A stretch of 64,000 nucleotides of DNA from contig NZ_FOHV01000003.1 in assembly GCF_900111395.1 (NCBI RefSeq), positions 77,862-141,861 of the forward strand, given 5' to 3'. Below are positions 19,227 to 28,785 of the stretch, piece by piece. Position 1 is the first letter of the stretch. Each line of letters opens with the position of its first letter. Under the pieces are notes generated by a model. It saw nothing but the letters and a program-made list of their open reading frames with translations, did no database searches and was not told where the DNA came from. Both the position numbers and the translations under genes were made by a program. The DNA comes from Thorsellia anophelis DSM 18579. Lineage in GTDB: Bacteria; Pseudomonadota; Gammaproteobacteria; Enterobacterales; Thorselliaceae.

Positions 19227-21107
19227 ATGCAAAATTACACTAAAAAACTTTTACTGAATTCTTTTACTTCATACTTATTGTTAACTACACCAACAATTTT
19301 ATTCGCTGAAAATGAACAGATCTCATCGACACCAGTTGAAACACAAGGCGCTAAATTAATCGGGGTTGTTACGCATTCTGATGGTGAAAATACACAACAA
19401 GAGCTTATTCAGACTCAATCAACGACTACAGAAGCAACAACTTTGCCTTCTAATGTAAATAGTGTTCCAACTGAAACTAAGTCTTCTGAATCGATTACGA
19501 GCCAAGAAATAAATACTAATCAAATATCGGCTACAGATTTTGATTACCAAGCTGCAAAAGCAGAGGCATCTAAATTAGATATCAAATTTATCTTTGATAA
19601 AAAAATCGAATCGCTTTACACACAAAATCCAATGCATTTTTGGAATTCTACCAATGATATTAATGCATTTAAAACTCAACTATCTTTAATGGCACTTTCT
19701 GGTATTAGCTCTCAATACCAAGAGTGGTTAATGACATTATCAAATGATTCCCTTCCTGATTCTGTCAAAGAGCTCGTTTTAACTGATGCCATGATAGGTT
19801 ATTTACACTTTACTCAAAATGCACCTAAACAGGGTGATAAATGGCTGTATAAAAATAATTCATACAATCTTATGGCCGCCGATGAGTCTACTTTGTTAAG
19901 CTGGATAAATTCAATAAAATCCAATCAACAAACAAAATTCATTAATGACCTCAACCCACAAAATGCACAATTTGAGAAAATGTTCCAGCAATTACAAACG
20001 TTGATCAATGCACCTAAAGTTGAATGGCCAACCATTGAAATATCCAAGTCGCTGAAACCAAATACCCCAACAACCCAAGGAGATAACATCGCCTTTGTTC
20101 TAAATTATTATGGCATGCTTGATTTACCAGTGTTTGTTAACGCAGAAGAGCAGGATAATAGTGAGACGGCTGAAATAGACAATGTTGTGGCACTTGATAA
20201 TACCGCTGGCGTATATAACCAGAAATTAATCAATGGCATTAAATATTTTCAACAAAGCTATGGACTTGAATCAGATGGAGTAATCGGTCCTCGTACAGCT
20301 GAATGGTTAAATGTGACTCCGGAACATAAAATTTCACTTTTAGCCCTTAACATGCAGCGATTAAGATTAATTCCAGCAAATGTTGAAACTGGGATTATGG
20401 TTAATATTCCTGACTACTCACTGCGCTTTTTTAAAGAAGGTGAAATAATCCTAGACTCAAAAGTAATTGTGGGTTCGCCTGCAAGAAAAACTCCGATTAT
20501 GTCTAACTCAATAAATAGGGTTGTGATTAATCCACCTTGGAGTGTACCAACAAGATTAGCAAAAGAAGATATTGCACCTAAAGGCATTAAAGATCCACAC
20601 TATTTTGTCAGAAACGGTTACTCATTAGTTGAGTTATCAAATGGTCAACCTATCAGTGTAGATGATATCTTATGGGAAAATGTTAGTGCAGATAGTTTTC
20701 CGTTTGCAATAAGACAATCACCAGGCTCTGGTAATTCATTAGGGCGTTACAAATTTGATATGCCAAACGACCAAGCAATTTATTTACATGATACCCCAAA
20801 TCATAACTTATTTAAAAAAGATATAAGAGCAATAAGCTCTGGTTGTATACGTGTGAATAAATCAACGGAACTTGCTAACTTACTACTAAATGTTGAAAAT
20901 TGGGATAGTGATAAAATTGCTGGAACAGTTAAAAAAGGAAATACAACGCCTGTTAATTTAGCAAACAGGGTGCCAGTTGAACTCTATTATATGACAGCTT
21001 GGATTGATGATGTAGGTACAACACAATTTAGAACCGATATCTACCAATATGATAAAATCTCAAAAAATGGGATCAATATCATTCCAATAGCAGAAAAAAT
21101 ACTTTAG
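19227..21107 (+). CDS. ldtD: L,D-transpeptidase LdtD (YcbB type)
   Basis: LdtD forms 3-3 crosslinks between meso-diaminopimelate residues of peptidoglycan in the periplasm. The 626-residue protein (E. coli YcbB 615) has an N-terminal hydrophobic segment (LLLNSFTSYLLLTTPTILFA, about 9-28) as signal peptide or anchor, a Ser/Thr-rich spacer, a scaffold region, a PG_binding_1 module (YNQKLINGIKYFQQSYGLESD, VIGPRTAEWLN), and the YkuD catalytic domain ending in YLHDTPNHNLF and SSGCIRVNKS, with catalytic Cys at about 540 and the upstream His in LHDTP. It follows mukB by 158 bases, as ycbB does in E. coli; that gap may carry its own promoter. Confidence 0.95.
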   Translation: MQNYTKKLLLNSFTSYLLLTTPTILFAENEQISSTPVETQGAKLIGVVTHSDGENTQQELIQTQSTTTEATTLPSNVNSVPTETKSSESITSQEINTNQISATDFDYQAAKAEASKLDIKFIFDKKIESLYTQNPMHFWNSTNDINAFKTQLSLMALSGISSQYQEWLMTLSNDSLPDSVKELVLTDAMIGYLHFTQNAPKQGDKWLYKNNSYNLMAADESTLLSWINSIKSNQQTKFINDLNPQNAQFEKMFQQLQTLINAPKVEWPTIEISKSLKPNTPTTQGDNIAFVLNYYGMLDLPVFVNAEEQDNSETAEIDNVVALDNTAGVYNQKLINGIKYFQQSYGLESDGVIGPRTAEWLNVTPEHKISLLALNMQRLRLIPANVETGIMVNIPDYSLRFFKEGEIILDSKVIVGSPARKTPIMSNSINRVVINPPWSVPTRLAKEDIAPKGIKDPHYFVRNGYSLVELSNGQPISVDDILWENVSADSFPFAIRQSPGSGNSLGRYKFDMPNDQAIYLHDTPNHNLFKKDIRAISSGCIRVNKSTELANLLLNVENWDSDKIAGTVKKGNTTPVNLANRVPVELYYMTAWIDDVGTTQFRTDIYQYDKISKNGINIIPIAEKIL

Positions 21108-21143
21108 TATAGTTGTACATTTAATCTACATGGATAACAGGTT

Positions 21144-21698
21144 ATGACAAAAACAATAAATACTGAACGACGTAAATGGTTGACACTAGGTGCATTAACA
21201 CTCGGTGCAACAGCTTTACTGCCAAAAAAATCATTAGCAATTGTTTCGACGGATAGACCACAATCGCTTATGATTAAGAATATAAACACGGGCGAATCAT
21301 TAAAATTTGAGATGTTTCCACAACAACATGTTGATCAACATCAATTATCTGATCTGTCATACCTGTTTAGAGATCACAGAAGTGAAAAAACTAAGACTAT
21401 TGATCCAGGTTTATTTGATCAACTCTTTAGATTACAAGTTTTACTTGGTGTTCAAAAACCTATTTTATTGATTTCTGGTTACAGAGCAAAAGAAACTAAC
21501 AATTCTATGCGTGGCAAGAAACGTGGTGTAGCTAAAGATAGTTATCATACGAAAGCACAAGCAATGGACTTTAGAATTGAAGGCGTACAACTTAGTAATA
21601 TCCGCAACGCAATGCTCAAAATCAAAGCTGGTGGTGTAGGTTACTATGCTAAAAGTAATTTTGTACATATTGATACGGGTCCAGTTAGAACATGGTAA
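21144..21698 (+). CDS. mepK: murein endopeptidase MepK (YcbK)
   Basis: MepK cleaves peptidoglycan crosslinks, including the 3-3 links made by LdtD. The 184-residue protein (E. coli 182) is a DUF882/peptidase M15-like metallopeptidase: DPGLFDQLFRLQVLLG, ILLISGYRAKETN, the zinc-binding SYHTKAQAMDFRIEG, and NFVHIDTGPVRTW at the C terminus. The N terminus NTERRKWLTLGALTLGATALL has a twin-arginine followed by a hydrophobic stretch, like the Tat-type signal of E. coli YcbK, ending near SLA. It lies 36 bases after ldtD and overlaps gloC by 7 bases, so ldtD-mepK-gloC is probably one unit. Confidence 0.94.
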   Translation: MTKTINTERRKWLTLGALTLGATALLPKKSLAIVSTDRPQSLMIKNINTGESLKFEMFPQQHVDQHQLSDLSYLFRDHRSEKTKTIDPGLFDQLFRLQVLLGVQKPILLISGYRAKETNNSMRGKKRGVAKDSYHTKAQAMDFRIEGVQLSNIRNAMLKIKAGGVGYYAKSNFVHIDTGPVRTW

Positions 21699-22345
21699 AT
21701 TCAAGCGGAAGTATTCAATATCTTTGGTTCCCAGTCACACCATTTGAGCAAAACTGTAGTTTAATTTGGTGTTCTGTTACTAATGAAGCTGTGATTGTTG
21801 ATCCTGGCGGTTCATCTCCTGAGCTGGAGAAAAAAATAACCGAACTTAATCTTTCAATAAAAGCAATTTGGCTAACCCATGGGCATTGGGATCATGCTGG
21901 AGCTGGAAAATACTACGCTGATAAATATAATATCGAGATACTAGGTCCTCATATCGAAGATACTTTTCTATTTGAATCGTTACCTGAGCAAGCAGCTAGG
22001 TTTGGTTTAAGTTCCGAAACTGAAGCTTACCTACCAAGTAAATGGTTAAAAGAAGGTGATTCAGTCGAAATTGGGAAATTAAAATTTGATGTTTTACACT
22101 GCCCTGGCCATACACCTGGACATATTGTTTTTATCGAGAAAACACAAGGGAAAGCGTGGGTTGGCGACGTTCTTTTCAATGGCAGCATAGGGCGTACTGA
22201 TTTTCCAAGAGGAAATACCGCAGATCTTCTTTCTTCTATAAAAAATAAATTATTACCACTTGGTGATGACATTGAATTTTATCCAGGTCATGGTAGTAGT
22301 TCAACTTTTGGTAGAGAAAAACGTTATAACCCATTTCTCAAATAA
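21692..22345 (+). CDS. gloC: hydroxyacylglutathione hydrolase GloC (YcbL, type II glyoxalase II)
   Basis: This cytoplasmic metallo-beta-lactamase-fold enzyme hydrolyses S-lactoylglutathione in methylglyoxal detoxification. The 217-residue protein (E. coli YcbL 215) shows PFEQNCSLIWC, VDPGG, the metal motif LTHGHWDHAGAG, a second metal ligand in HCPGHTPGHIVF, DVLFNGSIGRTDFPRG, and the terminal YPGHGSSSTFG. Start ATG 21692 overlaps the mepK stop by 7 bases; the protein begins about 6 residues earlier than E. coli YcbL. Gene order mepK-gloC matches E. coli ycbK-ycbL, although the enzyme has no known link to the cell wall. Confidence 0.94.
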   Translation: MVNSSGSIQYLWFPVTPFEQNCSLIWCSVTNEAVIVDPGGSSPELEKKITELNLSIKAIWLTHGHWDHAGAGKYYADKYNIEILGPHIEDTFLFESLPEQAARFGLSSETEAYLPSKWLKEGDSVEIGKLKFDVLHCPGHTPGHIVFIEKTQGKAWVGDVLFNGSIGRTDFPRGNTADLLSSIKNKLLPLGDDIEFYPGHGSSSTFGREKRYNPFLK

Positions 22346-22396
22346 GCCAAAAGTGGGGAATTATTATGCAATTGAACAACAAATTACATTGAACGA

Positions 22397-22425
22397 TTGC
22401 GTAATGAAGTGAATTTATGTATCAT
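22397..22425 (+). promoter_or_regulatory. probable promoter of the tRNA-Arg gene
   Basis: TTGCGT (22397-22402), a 17-base spacer and TATCAT (22420-22425) lie 31 bases before the mature tRNA 5' end. Transcription would begin near 22432 in a G+C-richer patch (TCGCATCCG), compatible with a stringently controlled stable-RNA promoter. Predicted by pattern only. Confidence 0.5.
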
Positions 22426-22456
22426 TCGCATCCGTAAACAGATACACCCAATGTTC

Positions 22457-22533
22457 GCGCTCTTAGCTCAGTCGGATAGAGCAACGGCCTTCTAAGCCGT
22501 AGGTCGCTGGTTCGAATCCAGCAGGGCGCACCA
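22457..22533 (+). tRNA. tRNA-Arg (anticodon TCT)
   Basis: The 77-base sequence folds as a full cloverleaf: acceptor GCGCTCT (22457-22463) with AGGGCGC (22523-22529), discriminator A and encoded CCA (22531-22533). The D arm contains AGCTCAGTCGGATAGAGC. The anticodon stem ACGGC/GCCGT (22484-22488 and 22496-22500) encloses loop CTTCTAA, so the anticodon is TCT at 22491-22493, reading AGA/AGG arginine codons. The T arm contains GGTTCGAATCC. AGA should be a common Arg codon in such an AT-rich genome. The gene stands alone between gloC and amtB. Confidence 0.97.
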
Positions 22534-22712
22534 TATCAAATTAAATTCAAACTAAACCCATCCGATTAATAACTCTTCAATAATTTCGTTATTATTAATA
22601 TTCTTCATGGTTAAAATAATTCATATTGCTAAGCTTGATAGTTAACGTTCTACAAAATAATTAGTTTATATGTTCCCCTTAATCAGTTGATTAAAAGGAA
22701 AATATCATACAA

Positions 22713-23966
22713 TTAATGCAAAGATTCAGCATGAAGACTGATATCAAGCCCTGTTAATTCTTGTTCATGATTAACTCGCGTTTCTTTAAAAATATAACAT
22801 GCTACTTTTATACCAAAAACACTGACTAAAGCTGACCAAATCATTGTCAAAATAGCACCTTCTAATTGAATCCATAGTTGCCAAATTAGATCCTTAAAGT
22901 TACCCAGTTCAGTTCCTCCTAAAAAATTAAAGCAAAATATACCTGTTAGGAAAGCGCCAAAAATCCCCCCTACCCCATGGATACCGAAAACATCTAAACT
23001 ATCGTCTATCCTGTAACGATGTTTTATTATTTCAACTATAAAATAACAGCCAACTGTAGTCAGCAAGCTAATTGCAAATGCCCCCCACAAACCTACAAAT
23101 GCAGCTGCAGGGGTGATCCCAACTAATCCTGCTATTAAACCTGAACAAAGACCTAATAATGATACTTTACCATGCATCATTTTTTCTATTATTGCCCAGG
23201 TTACAATACCGACAACTCCTGCTATTAGGGTATTTGCAAATGCAACTAACATACTAAATGAAATCCCAAGCGCCGAGCCAGCATTAAAGCCAAACCACCC
23301 TAACCACATAAAAGCGACACCAATATATGTCATAACTAAATTATGAGGTTTGAGATTATCTCGACCAAATCCTTTTCTTTTACCTATTAGAAAAGCGCCA
23401 ACAATAGCCGCAACACCTGCATTAATATGTACAACTGTCCCACCTGCAAAATCAAGCGCTCCTCGTTCAAATAACCAACCTGGATTAAGTTCGCTAGAAT
23501 ACCAAACCATATGTGCGATAGGCAGATATGAGAGTGTAAACCAGATGGCTATAAATATAAGTAAACTCCCTAGCTTAATTCTTTCAACTAACGCACCAAC
23601 AATTAATGCACAAGCTAGTCCTGCAAACATTGCTTGAAAAAGCATAAAATTTAATTCTGGTATATCATCAGTCAGCATTAAAGTATTATCAGCCAAATTT
23701 ATCATGCCGCTCAACCCAAAACGACTGAAACCTCCAATTAGTGAGTTAAATTCCGTGAAAACAAGAGAATATCCATAAACAAACCATAGTACTACCCCTA
23801 CTACAAATGCTGTAGTAACTTGAATAACAACTGAAAGTGTATTTTTACGCCTTACCATTCCAGCATAAAATAAAGCCATACCTGGAATGACCATAATTAA
23901 GACAAGTAATGTTGAAAGAATAATCCAAAGAGTATTTACAAGATTGATTTCAGAAATAACATCCAT
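22713..23966 (-). CDS. amtB: ammonium transporter AmtB
   Basis: AmtB conducts ammonium across the inner membrane. The 417-residue protein has about eleven hydrophobic helices and Amt landmarks: PGMALFYAGMVRRKN near the start, FQAMFAGLACALIVGA (Phe-gate region), GWLFERGALDFAGGTVVHINAG (first pore His), and DVFGIHGVGGIFGAF (second pore His), with a cytoplasmic tail ending in SLHAES. E. coli AmtB has a cleaved signal peptide; here the N terminus begins directly with MDVISEINLVNTLW, so topology at that end may differ. GGAGG lies about 10 bases before ATG 23966. No glnK lies beside it, unlike many amtB loci, and no sigma-54 promoter pattern was seen upstream. Confidence 0.95.
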   Translation of the reverse strand: MDVISEINLVNTLWIILSTLLVLIMVIPGMALFYAGMVRRKNTLSVVIQVTTAFVVGVVLWFVYGYSLVFTEFNSLIGGFSRFGLSGMINLADNTLMLTDDIPELNFMLFQAMFAGLACALIVGALVERIKLGSLLIFIAIWFTLSYLPIAHMVWYSSELNPGWLFERGALDFAGGTVVHINAGVAAIVGAFLIGKRKGFGRDNLKPHNLVMTYIGVAFMWLGWFGFNAGSALGISFSMLVAFANTLIAGVVGIVTWAIIEKMMHGKVSLLGLCSGLIAGLVGITPAAAFVGLWGAFAISLLTTVGCYFIVEIIKHRYRIDDSLDVFGIHGVGGIFGAFLTGIFCFNFLGGTELGNFKDLIWQLWIQLEGAILTMIWSALVSVFGIKVACYIFKETRVNHEQELTGLDISLHAESLH

Positions 23967-24491
23967 TGTTTTACTACCTCCGTCATGCTAAAACCTCTAG
24001 CGATTGTATTTAAAAAGAATGTGATAATTATAAAAATGTGACTCATATCATAATTTAATGAGAAAATGAGCTTAACGCAATATTTTTTAACTTTTTTATA
24101 AAATTATTTTTACACTAATGATAAACTAAAGATAATACGTTAAATTAAGCCGTTGATATCTATTCTATAAACTTACATTAAAGCATTTTCAATTATAAGC
24201 AATTGAAAATAAAGCACTGCAAAAATCCCAATAAAAACATATTAACTAATAGTCTAATTTTCAGTTACTTAATTTGTATGTAGTCATGCGTATTCATGAG
24301 AAAATGATATTCTAATCTATTCAAATTAAGATATTGACTTCAGTAGGCGTTACCTGAATAAAATAGCAGTTGAATTCTTAAAACAAATAGGATGCCATAA
24401 GCCTACTCAATCTGTATAATGAGTGGACTTTTATGCATATAATCATTACTAATCAAAGTTTCCAAATAATAAATTAAGATAATTTTAGAAC
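23967..24491. other. amtB-tdk divergent intergenic region
   Basis: This 525-base AT-rich region between divergent genes has no supported gene. It contains a probable tdk promoter near 24392-24420. A second TTGACT (24334-24339) lacks a well-spaced minus-10. On the amtB side I see only the ribosome site GGAGG; there is no TGGCAC/TTGCA pair for sigma-54. Confidence 0.5.
24392..24420 (+). promoter_or_regulatory. probable tdk promoter
   Basis: ATGCCA (24392-24397), an exact 17-base spacer, and the consensus minus-10 TATAAT (24415-24420). Transcription would start near 24427, giving a 5' leader of about 65 bases before tdk. Predicted by pattern only. Confidence 0.5.
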
Positions 24492-25076
24492 ATGAGCAAA
24501 GTTACATTTTATTACGGTACCATGAATGCTGGTAAAACTACCTTACTACTTCAAGCAGCCTTTAACTACAAAGAACAAGGCTTAGTGCCTATTATCATTA
24601 AACCTAGTATCGACACAAGAACAGGTACAGATGCTTCAATTGCATCTCGAGTTGGCCTAAGCCAGCCCTGCCTGCTACTAGGACCAGACCAAACTATCTC
24701 AGGATTATTATTAGATCTAGCTGAAAAACCTGACATTGTTATTGTTGATGAAATTCATTTTTTAACGGCTCACCAAGCTAAAGACCTTCTAAATCACGCA
24801 GTCATGCATGATCAAGCTTTTATTTGCTATGGGCTGCGTAATGACTACAAAGGCCAAGCTTTTGAGGCTTCTTCTATTCTCATGGCAAACGCTGATAGTT
24901 TAAAAGAAGTAAAGACAATTTGTCGTTGTGGTAAAAAAGCAACACATGTGGTACGTTATTTCGAGAATGGCGAAATTGATCTTGGCTTTCAACAAATTCA
25001 GATTGGTGGCAATGAGAGTTATCGGTCGATGTGCAGAGTATGTCATACTCATACCTTGCAAAGAGGCACTATATAG
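24492..25076 (+). CDS. tdk: thymidine kinase
   Basis: Phosphorylates thymidine to dTMP in the salvage pathway. The 194-residue type II thymidine kinase has the P-loop GTMNAGKT (9-16), IIIKPSIDTRTG, the Walker B-like IVIVDEIHFL, FICYGLRNDYKGQAFEAS, and a C-terminal zinc-binding region formed by CRCGKKA and CRVCHTHT. Length is close to E. coli Tdk (205), with a slightly short C terminus. The ribosome site is weak. A single-gene transcript is suggested by the TATAAT promoter upstream and the convergent gene downstream. Confidence 0.96.
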   Translation: MSKVTFYYGTMNAGKTTLLLQAAFNYKEQGLVPIIIKPSIDTRTGTDASIASRVGLSQPCLLLGPDQTISGLLLDLAEKPDIVIVDEIHFLTAHQAKDLLNHAVMHDQAFICYGLRNDYKGQAFEASSILMANADSLKEVKTICRCGKKATHVVRYFENGEIDLGFQQIQIGGNESYRSMCRVCHTHTLQRGTI

Positions 25077-25153
25077 CTAATTATACAAGTAAGCATTCTA
25101 CTGTTGGATGTAAGTGAAAGGTGAGTATTAAAAAGACAATTAAATACTAAGTA

Positions 25154-25182
25154 CAAAAGAGCCATGAATTGTACCATGGCCC
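25154..25182 (-). terminator. intrinsic terminator of the chemoreceptor gene
   Basis: On the minus strand GGGCCATG and CATGGCTC form an 8-bp stem with one G-U pair around an 8-base loop, followed by TTTTG. It lies 21 bases past the stop of the minus-strand chemoreceptor gene. The plus-strand side lacks T-richness, so it probably does not serve tdk. Confidence 0.7.
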
Positions 25183-25202
25183 TCTAGGTAAACTAAATTT
25201 AC

Positions 25203-26741
25203 TTAAGCTAGCTTAAACATAGCTACAGCAGCAGAGAGCTTATCAGCTTCGTTATCAAGTTCCATACTTTCTTGCTCTAATACATGCATTAAATCGCTAC
25301 TTTCATGGATTACCCTCTCCATTTCGTTCACGGCTTGAGCAATCATATCTATGCCTCTGCTTTGCTCATCTGAAGAGTCTGAAATATTACCAATATTTTC
25401 AGTAACTTTTTCGACAGCTGTGACAATTTCATCGATAGTAACTCCTGCATTTTGAACAAGTTCAACACCTTTTTCAACGTGGAGGATTGAATCATCTATC
25501 AATGCTTTAATTTCTCTTGCTGCTTGGGCACTTCTTTGTGCTAGATTTCTGACTTCACCAGCAACAACCGCAAAACCTCTACCTTGTTCCCCTGCTCTTG
25601 CTGCTTCAACAGCGGCATTTAATGCTAGGATATTTGTTTGAAATGCAATACCATCAATCACTGCTGTGATAGCACCTATCTTATGAGAGCTTTCCGAAAT
25701 TTCGGCCATAGTTGTTACTACAGACTGTGTAATCTCCCCGCCTTTTTGTGCCGCTTTAGATGTTTCTGCTGCAACTTCAGCTGCAGCATGTGCACTTTGG
25801 GCATTTAATTTAACAGTTGACGTAAGTTCAACCATACTCGATGCTGTTTGTTCAAGAGCTGCTGCTTGTTGATCGGTTCTTGCTGCTACTTCAGTATTTC
25901 GTTTCATCATGTCCGTCACTCCATCAACCATGATATGAGTTGAATCGCGCACTGCACTCACTGTTTCTATTAAATAGCTTTGCATTTTTTTAAAATAACT
26001 GAATATTCTGACCATTTCAGCACTACCTTCACTTTGTATAGATTGCGTCAAATCACCTTCAGTAATCGATTTAAATTGTGATAATAATGTTTCTAATGGG
26101 TGTGTAATCGCTTTTCTGATCCAAAAAATAGAACCAACAGTTCCAATTAAACATAAAATAATGATAAGAATAAGTTGAGCTAACGAGGCACTATGCTCTT
26201 TTTCATTTTGAATGGATAATTTACCTACAATTCCATCCATCTTCATCGCAAAATTTTGCATGTTATTTTCAAGTGTTAATTGCAAGGTTACTAATTTTTC
26301 TAACTCAAGTGGTTGAGTTGCATTAGACCTTATCATTTCCATTTTTTGAAGAACAAGTGATAGTAAATCATTAAATTCTTTAGCTATAACTTCAGTTTCA
26401 GTTGAATTATAACCAAGCTCACGGTTGACATCTAAAAAAGCCTCAAAGCTTGATTTACTTTTATTTAAACTATCAGCTGTTTTCTTCAATGCATTTTCCA
26501 AGCTAGCATTATCTGAAATAGCTTTAAAATATGCCGCTTGATTTAGATGAATTTGCGTATGTAAAATATCAACCCATGCTTGCACTAACGTGTCATGCTG
26601 TTCATTTACACCTAATGTTGTTTCAAATCCATGGAAAGCATGTTTAGCTCTATTAAAACTGATTCCAGAACTTGCAAGCTGTACAATAGTAAAGCAGATA
26701 ACTAGTAGCAATAGCCCTGTTGATAACTTAATTTTATTCAT
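25203..26741 (-). CDS. methyl-accepting chemotaxis protein
   Basis: A membrane chemoreceptor that would signal to CheA/CheW. The 512-residue protein has TM1 near 7-29 ([18 protein letters not shown]), a periplasmic four-helix-type sensor of about 160 residues, TM2 near 189-211 ([20 protein letters not shown]), a HAMP region ([20 protein letters not shown]), and a long cytoplasmic coiled coil with the MCP tip [21 protein letters not shown] and [19 protein letters not shown]. No NWETF-type C-terminal pentapeptide is present, so it should lack the CheR/CheB tether. The ligand is unknown. No other che gene is in the window; with the flagellin gene at 7.2 kb it hints that the organism retains motility. 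Confidence 0.95.
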   Translation of the reverse strand: MNKIKLSTGLLLLVICFTIVQLASSGISFNRAKHAFHGFETTLGVNEQHDTLVQAWVDILHTQIHLNQAAYFKAISDNASLENALKKTADSLNKSKSSFEAFLDVNRELGYNSTETEVIAKEFNDLLSLVLQKMEMIRSNATQPLELEKLVTLQLTLENNMQNFAMKMDGIVGKLSIQNEKEHSASLAQLILIIILCLIGTVGSIFWIRKAITHPLETLLSQFKSITEGDLTQSIQSEGSAEMVRIFSYFKKMQSYLIETVSAVRDSTHIMVDGVTDMMKRNTEVAARTDQQAAALEQTASSMVELTSTVKLNAQSAHAAAEVAAETSKAAQKGGEITQSVVTTMAEISESSHKIGAITAVIDGIAFQTNILALNAAVEAARAGEQGRGFAVVAGEVRNLAQRSAQAAREIKALIDDSILHVEKGVELVQNAGVTIDEIVTAVEKVTENIGNISDSSDEQSRGIDMIAQAVNEMERVIHESSDLMHVLEQESMELDNEADKLSAAVAMFKLA

Positions 26742-26776
26742 AATGCAATCACCTTATAGTTTTCGATACAAAAGTA

Positions 26777-27820
26777 TTAAATAGATTTACCATCTCCCAT
26801 TAAAATGGCAATTTTTTTCCCATGATGATTATTTTCTAGCATAATTTTTATAATAATTGTAAGTGGTACAGATAAAAACATTCCTACTGGTCCTAGCAGC
26901 CATCCCCAAAAAATAAGCGACATAAAAACTGTCAAAGTAGATAACCCTAACCCTTTTCCCATTAATCTGGTATCAATTATATTACCCATAATAATATTAA
27001 CAATCAGATACCCTATTGCGATAATGATAGCATCATAAAAACCACCTAACAATAAAGCTTGGATGATCGGAAAAATTGCAGCTAATATAGAGCCGACATT
27101 AGGGATAAAATTTAGAGCAAATGCTAAAACACCCCATAAAAAAGCAAACCTAACATCCATATAAGTTAAAAATATCCAAATAATAATTCCTGTTACCATA
27201 CTAACAAAAGTTTTTATTAATAAATACTTACTAACTGCATTCACGGCTCGCTGAAAATGTTTCATACTGACATCAGGCTCAGTAAGTACTTTTTTTAACT
27301 TAATCGGAATTAATCGTACTTCAAATAACATAAAAACACATAGCATGGTGACTAACAAAATTCTGCTCATTGCGCCTGACAAATGTGATAATAATCCGGT
27401 AGCAAAAGTAAATAATGAACTAGGATCGAAAATTTTCATGACTTCTTCAGCGGAAAAATGAATATCAAACTTAGCAGCTTGAACTTCCAACTGATTCAGT
27501 TTACTCATTAATATTTGTGCATATTCAGGATAAGCCCTGATAAAATCATTTAATGAGCTTGCTAACATTGTCATAATTGCCATAAAAACAGAAATGATAA
27601 CAAGCACAATAAAAGTAATAGCTATCCCTCTTGGCACTTTAAGTTGTTGTAATTTTGCTGCAACTGGGTGCAGAATTACTGCAAAAAAAGCGGCTAATAA
27701 AATCAAAATGACTATAGATCCGGCTGTTTTAATCCCAGCTAATAAGACTACTATTGAAGCAAAAATAAATAATACCTGCCGTGCTGACATCAAATTACTC
27801 TCGTTTTTTTCATCCGTCAT
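26777..27820 (-). CDS. AI-2E family transporter (TqsA/YdiK/PerM type)
   Basis: Members of this inner-membrane family include TqsA, implicated in autoinducer-2 export, and other exporters of uncertain substrate. The 347-residue protein has about eight hydrophobic segments and the family C-terminal signature GNIIDTRLMGKGLGLSTLTV, LIFWGWLLGPVGMFLSVPLT, closest by eye to E. coli TqsA. ATG 27820 follows GGA by 7 bases; a TTG two codons earlier overlaps that spacer. It lies 20 bases downstream of pbpG and 35 bases upstream of the chemoreceptor gene, all on the minus strand, so the three may be co-transcribed. I leave the symbol empty because TqsA and its paralogues cannot be separated safely. Confidence 0.88.
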   Translation of the reverse strand: MTDEKNESNLMSARQVLFIFASIVVLLAGIKTAGSIVILILLAAFFAVILHPVAAKLQQLKVPRGIAITFIVLVIISVFMAIMTMLASSLNDFIRAYPEYAQILMSKLNQLEVQAAKFDIHFSAEEVMKIFDPSSLFTFATGLLSHLSGAMSRILLVTMLCVFMLFEVRLIPIKLKKVLTEPDVSMKHFQRAVNAVSKYLLIKTFVSMVTGIIIWIFLTYMDVRFAFLWGVLAFALNFIPNVGSILAAIFPIIQALLLGGFYDAIIIAIGYLIVNIIMGNIIDTRLMGKGLGLSTLTVFMSLIFWGWLLGPVGMFLSVPLTIIIKIMLENNHHGKKIAILMGDGKSI

Positions 27821-27840
27821 AATCAAGTCCTTTTATTATA

Positions 27841-28707
27841 TTATCGTGTCTTTTTATATTGTTTAGCTGAATCGGGCACTGGCTTAATTTCTCCTGTCTC
27901 AAGCCATGTTTTAATTCTATTTGCATCAGCAAAATGAGTTTGCTTACCAAATGCATCTAAGACAACTAATGTAACCTGCTTATTATTGATTGTTGTTAAC
28001 ATCACTAAACAGTGTCCTGCTGCATTCGTAAATCCCGTTTTAGTCAACCTTATATCCCATTTATCATTAAATACAAGGTGATTAGTATTTCTAAAGGGGA
28101 GAGTATAGGAAGGCTTTTGAAAATTTGCTTCAAATGTATCTATTCTACTCCATTGTTGAATCAAAGGCTGTTTATTAAGCGCGATTAATAAACGGGTTAA
28201 ATCTTCTGCTGTTGAAATATTTTTTTCGGATAAACCTGTCGGTTCAACAAAATTTGTATTAATCATACCAAGCTCTGATGCCTTGCGATTCATTTGTGTG
28301 ATAAAAGCATCGTATCCCTTAGAATAATGATGTGCTAAAGCTGAAGCTGCTCTATTTTCAGATGACATCAACATGATAATAAGCAGATCCTTTCTACTTA
28401 GTTGACTACCAACTTTTACCCTTGATTTCACTCCAACTAACTCTTTAGTTTTATCGATATCAACCGTCAATAACTCATCAAATGGTTGGTTATCTTCAAG
28501 AATCACTAATGCTGTCATTAGCTTGGTAATTGATGCTATTGGAACAATTTTATTTGGCTGCTCACTATAAAGAACCTCTTGTCCTTGCATATCAAATACT
28601 AATGCACTAGTTGATGCAATTTCAAATAATTGAGAAGATTTATCTTTTGCAGCTAAAGGGGATATTAAACTAATAAAACATAGTATTACTACAATTATTT
28701 TTTTCAT
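27841..28707 (-). CDS. pbpG: D-alanyl-D-alanine endopeptidase (PBP7)
   Basis: A periplasmic low-molecular-weight penicillin-binding protein that cleaves D-Ala-mDAP crosslinks. The 288-residue protein has a signal peptide ([20 protein letters not shown], cleavage after AA), and the three serine-peptidase S11 motifs: SITK (59-62, nucleophile Ser), SSEN for SxN, and KTG in [13 protein letters not shown]. Length fits PBP7 (E. coli about 310) rather than DacA/DacC (about 400), and the C-terminal beta domain and amphipathic anchor of DacA are absent. It follows lpxC with a terminator between, where E. coli has secM-secA. Confidence 0.9.
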   Translation of the reverse strand: MKKIIVVILCFISLISPLAAKDKSSQLFEIASTSALVFDMQGQEVLYSEQPNKIVPIASITKLMTALVILEDNQPFDELLTVDIDKTKELVGVKSRVKVGSQLSRKDLLIIMLMSSENRAASALAHHYSKGYDAFITQMNRKASELGMINTNFVEPTGLSEKNISTAEDLTRLLIALNKQPLIQQWSRIDTFEANFQKPSYTLPFRNTNHLVFNDKWDIRLTKTGFTNAAGHCLVMLTTINNKQVTLVVLDAFGKQTHFADANRIKTWLETGEIKPVPDSAKQYKKTR

Positions 28708-28740
28708 AAATTTAGTTAAGATAAGGTTAAAATGGAGACA

Positions 28741-28771
28741 AAAAAAAAGCGACTATCTGAGAGCCGCTTTT
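28741..28771 (-). terminator. intrinsic terminator after lpxC, end of dcw cluster
   Basis: On the minus strand AAAGCGGC and GTCGCTTT pair with one G-U around a 9-base loop, followed by a run of T (the plus strand has eight A at 28741-28748). It starts about 15 bases after the lpxC stop and would end the dcw transcript, separating it from pbpG. Confidence 0.8.
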
Positions 28772-28785
28772 ATCTACACTGCTAA

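Noticed and set aside
22534-22712. Terminator for amtB in the tRNA-amtB gap
   Set aside because: Only a short TTAATC/GATTAA pairing near 22678-22695 was found, with a bulge and no proper U-tract in the amtB direction.
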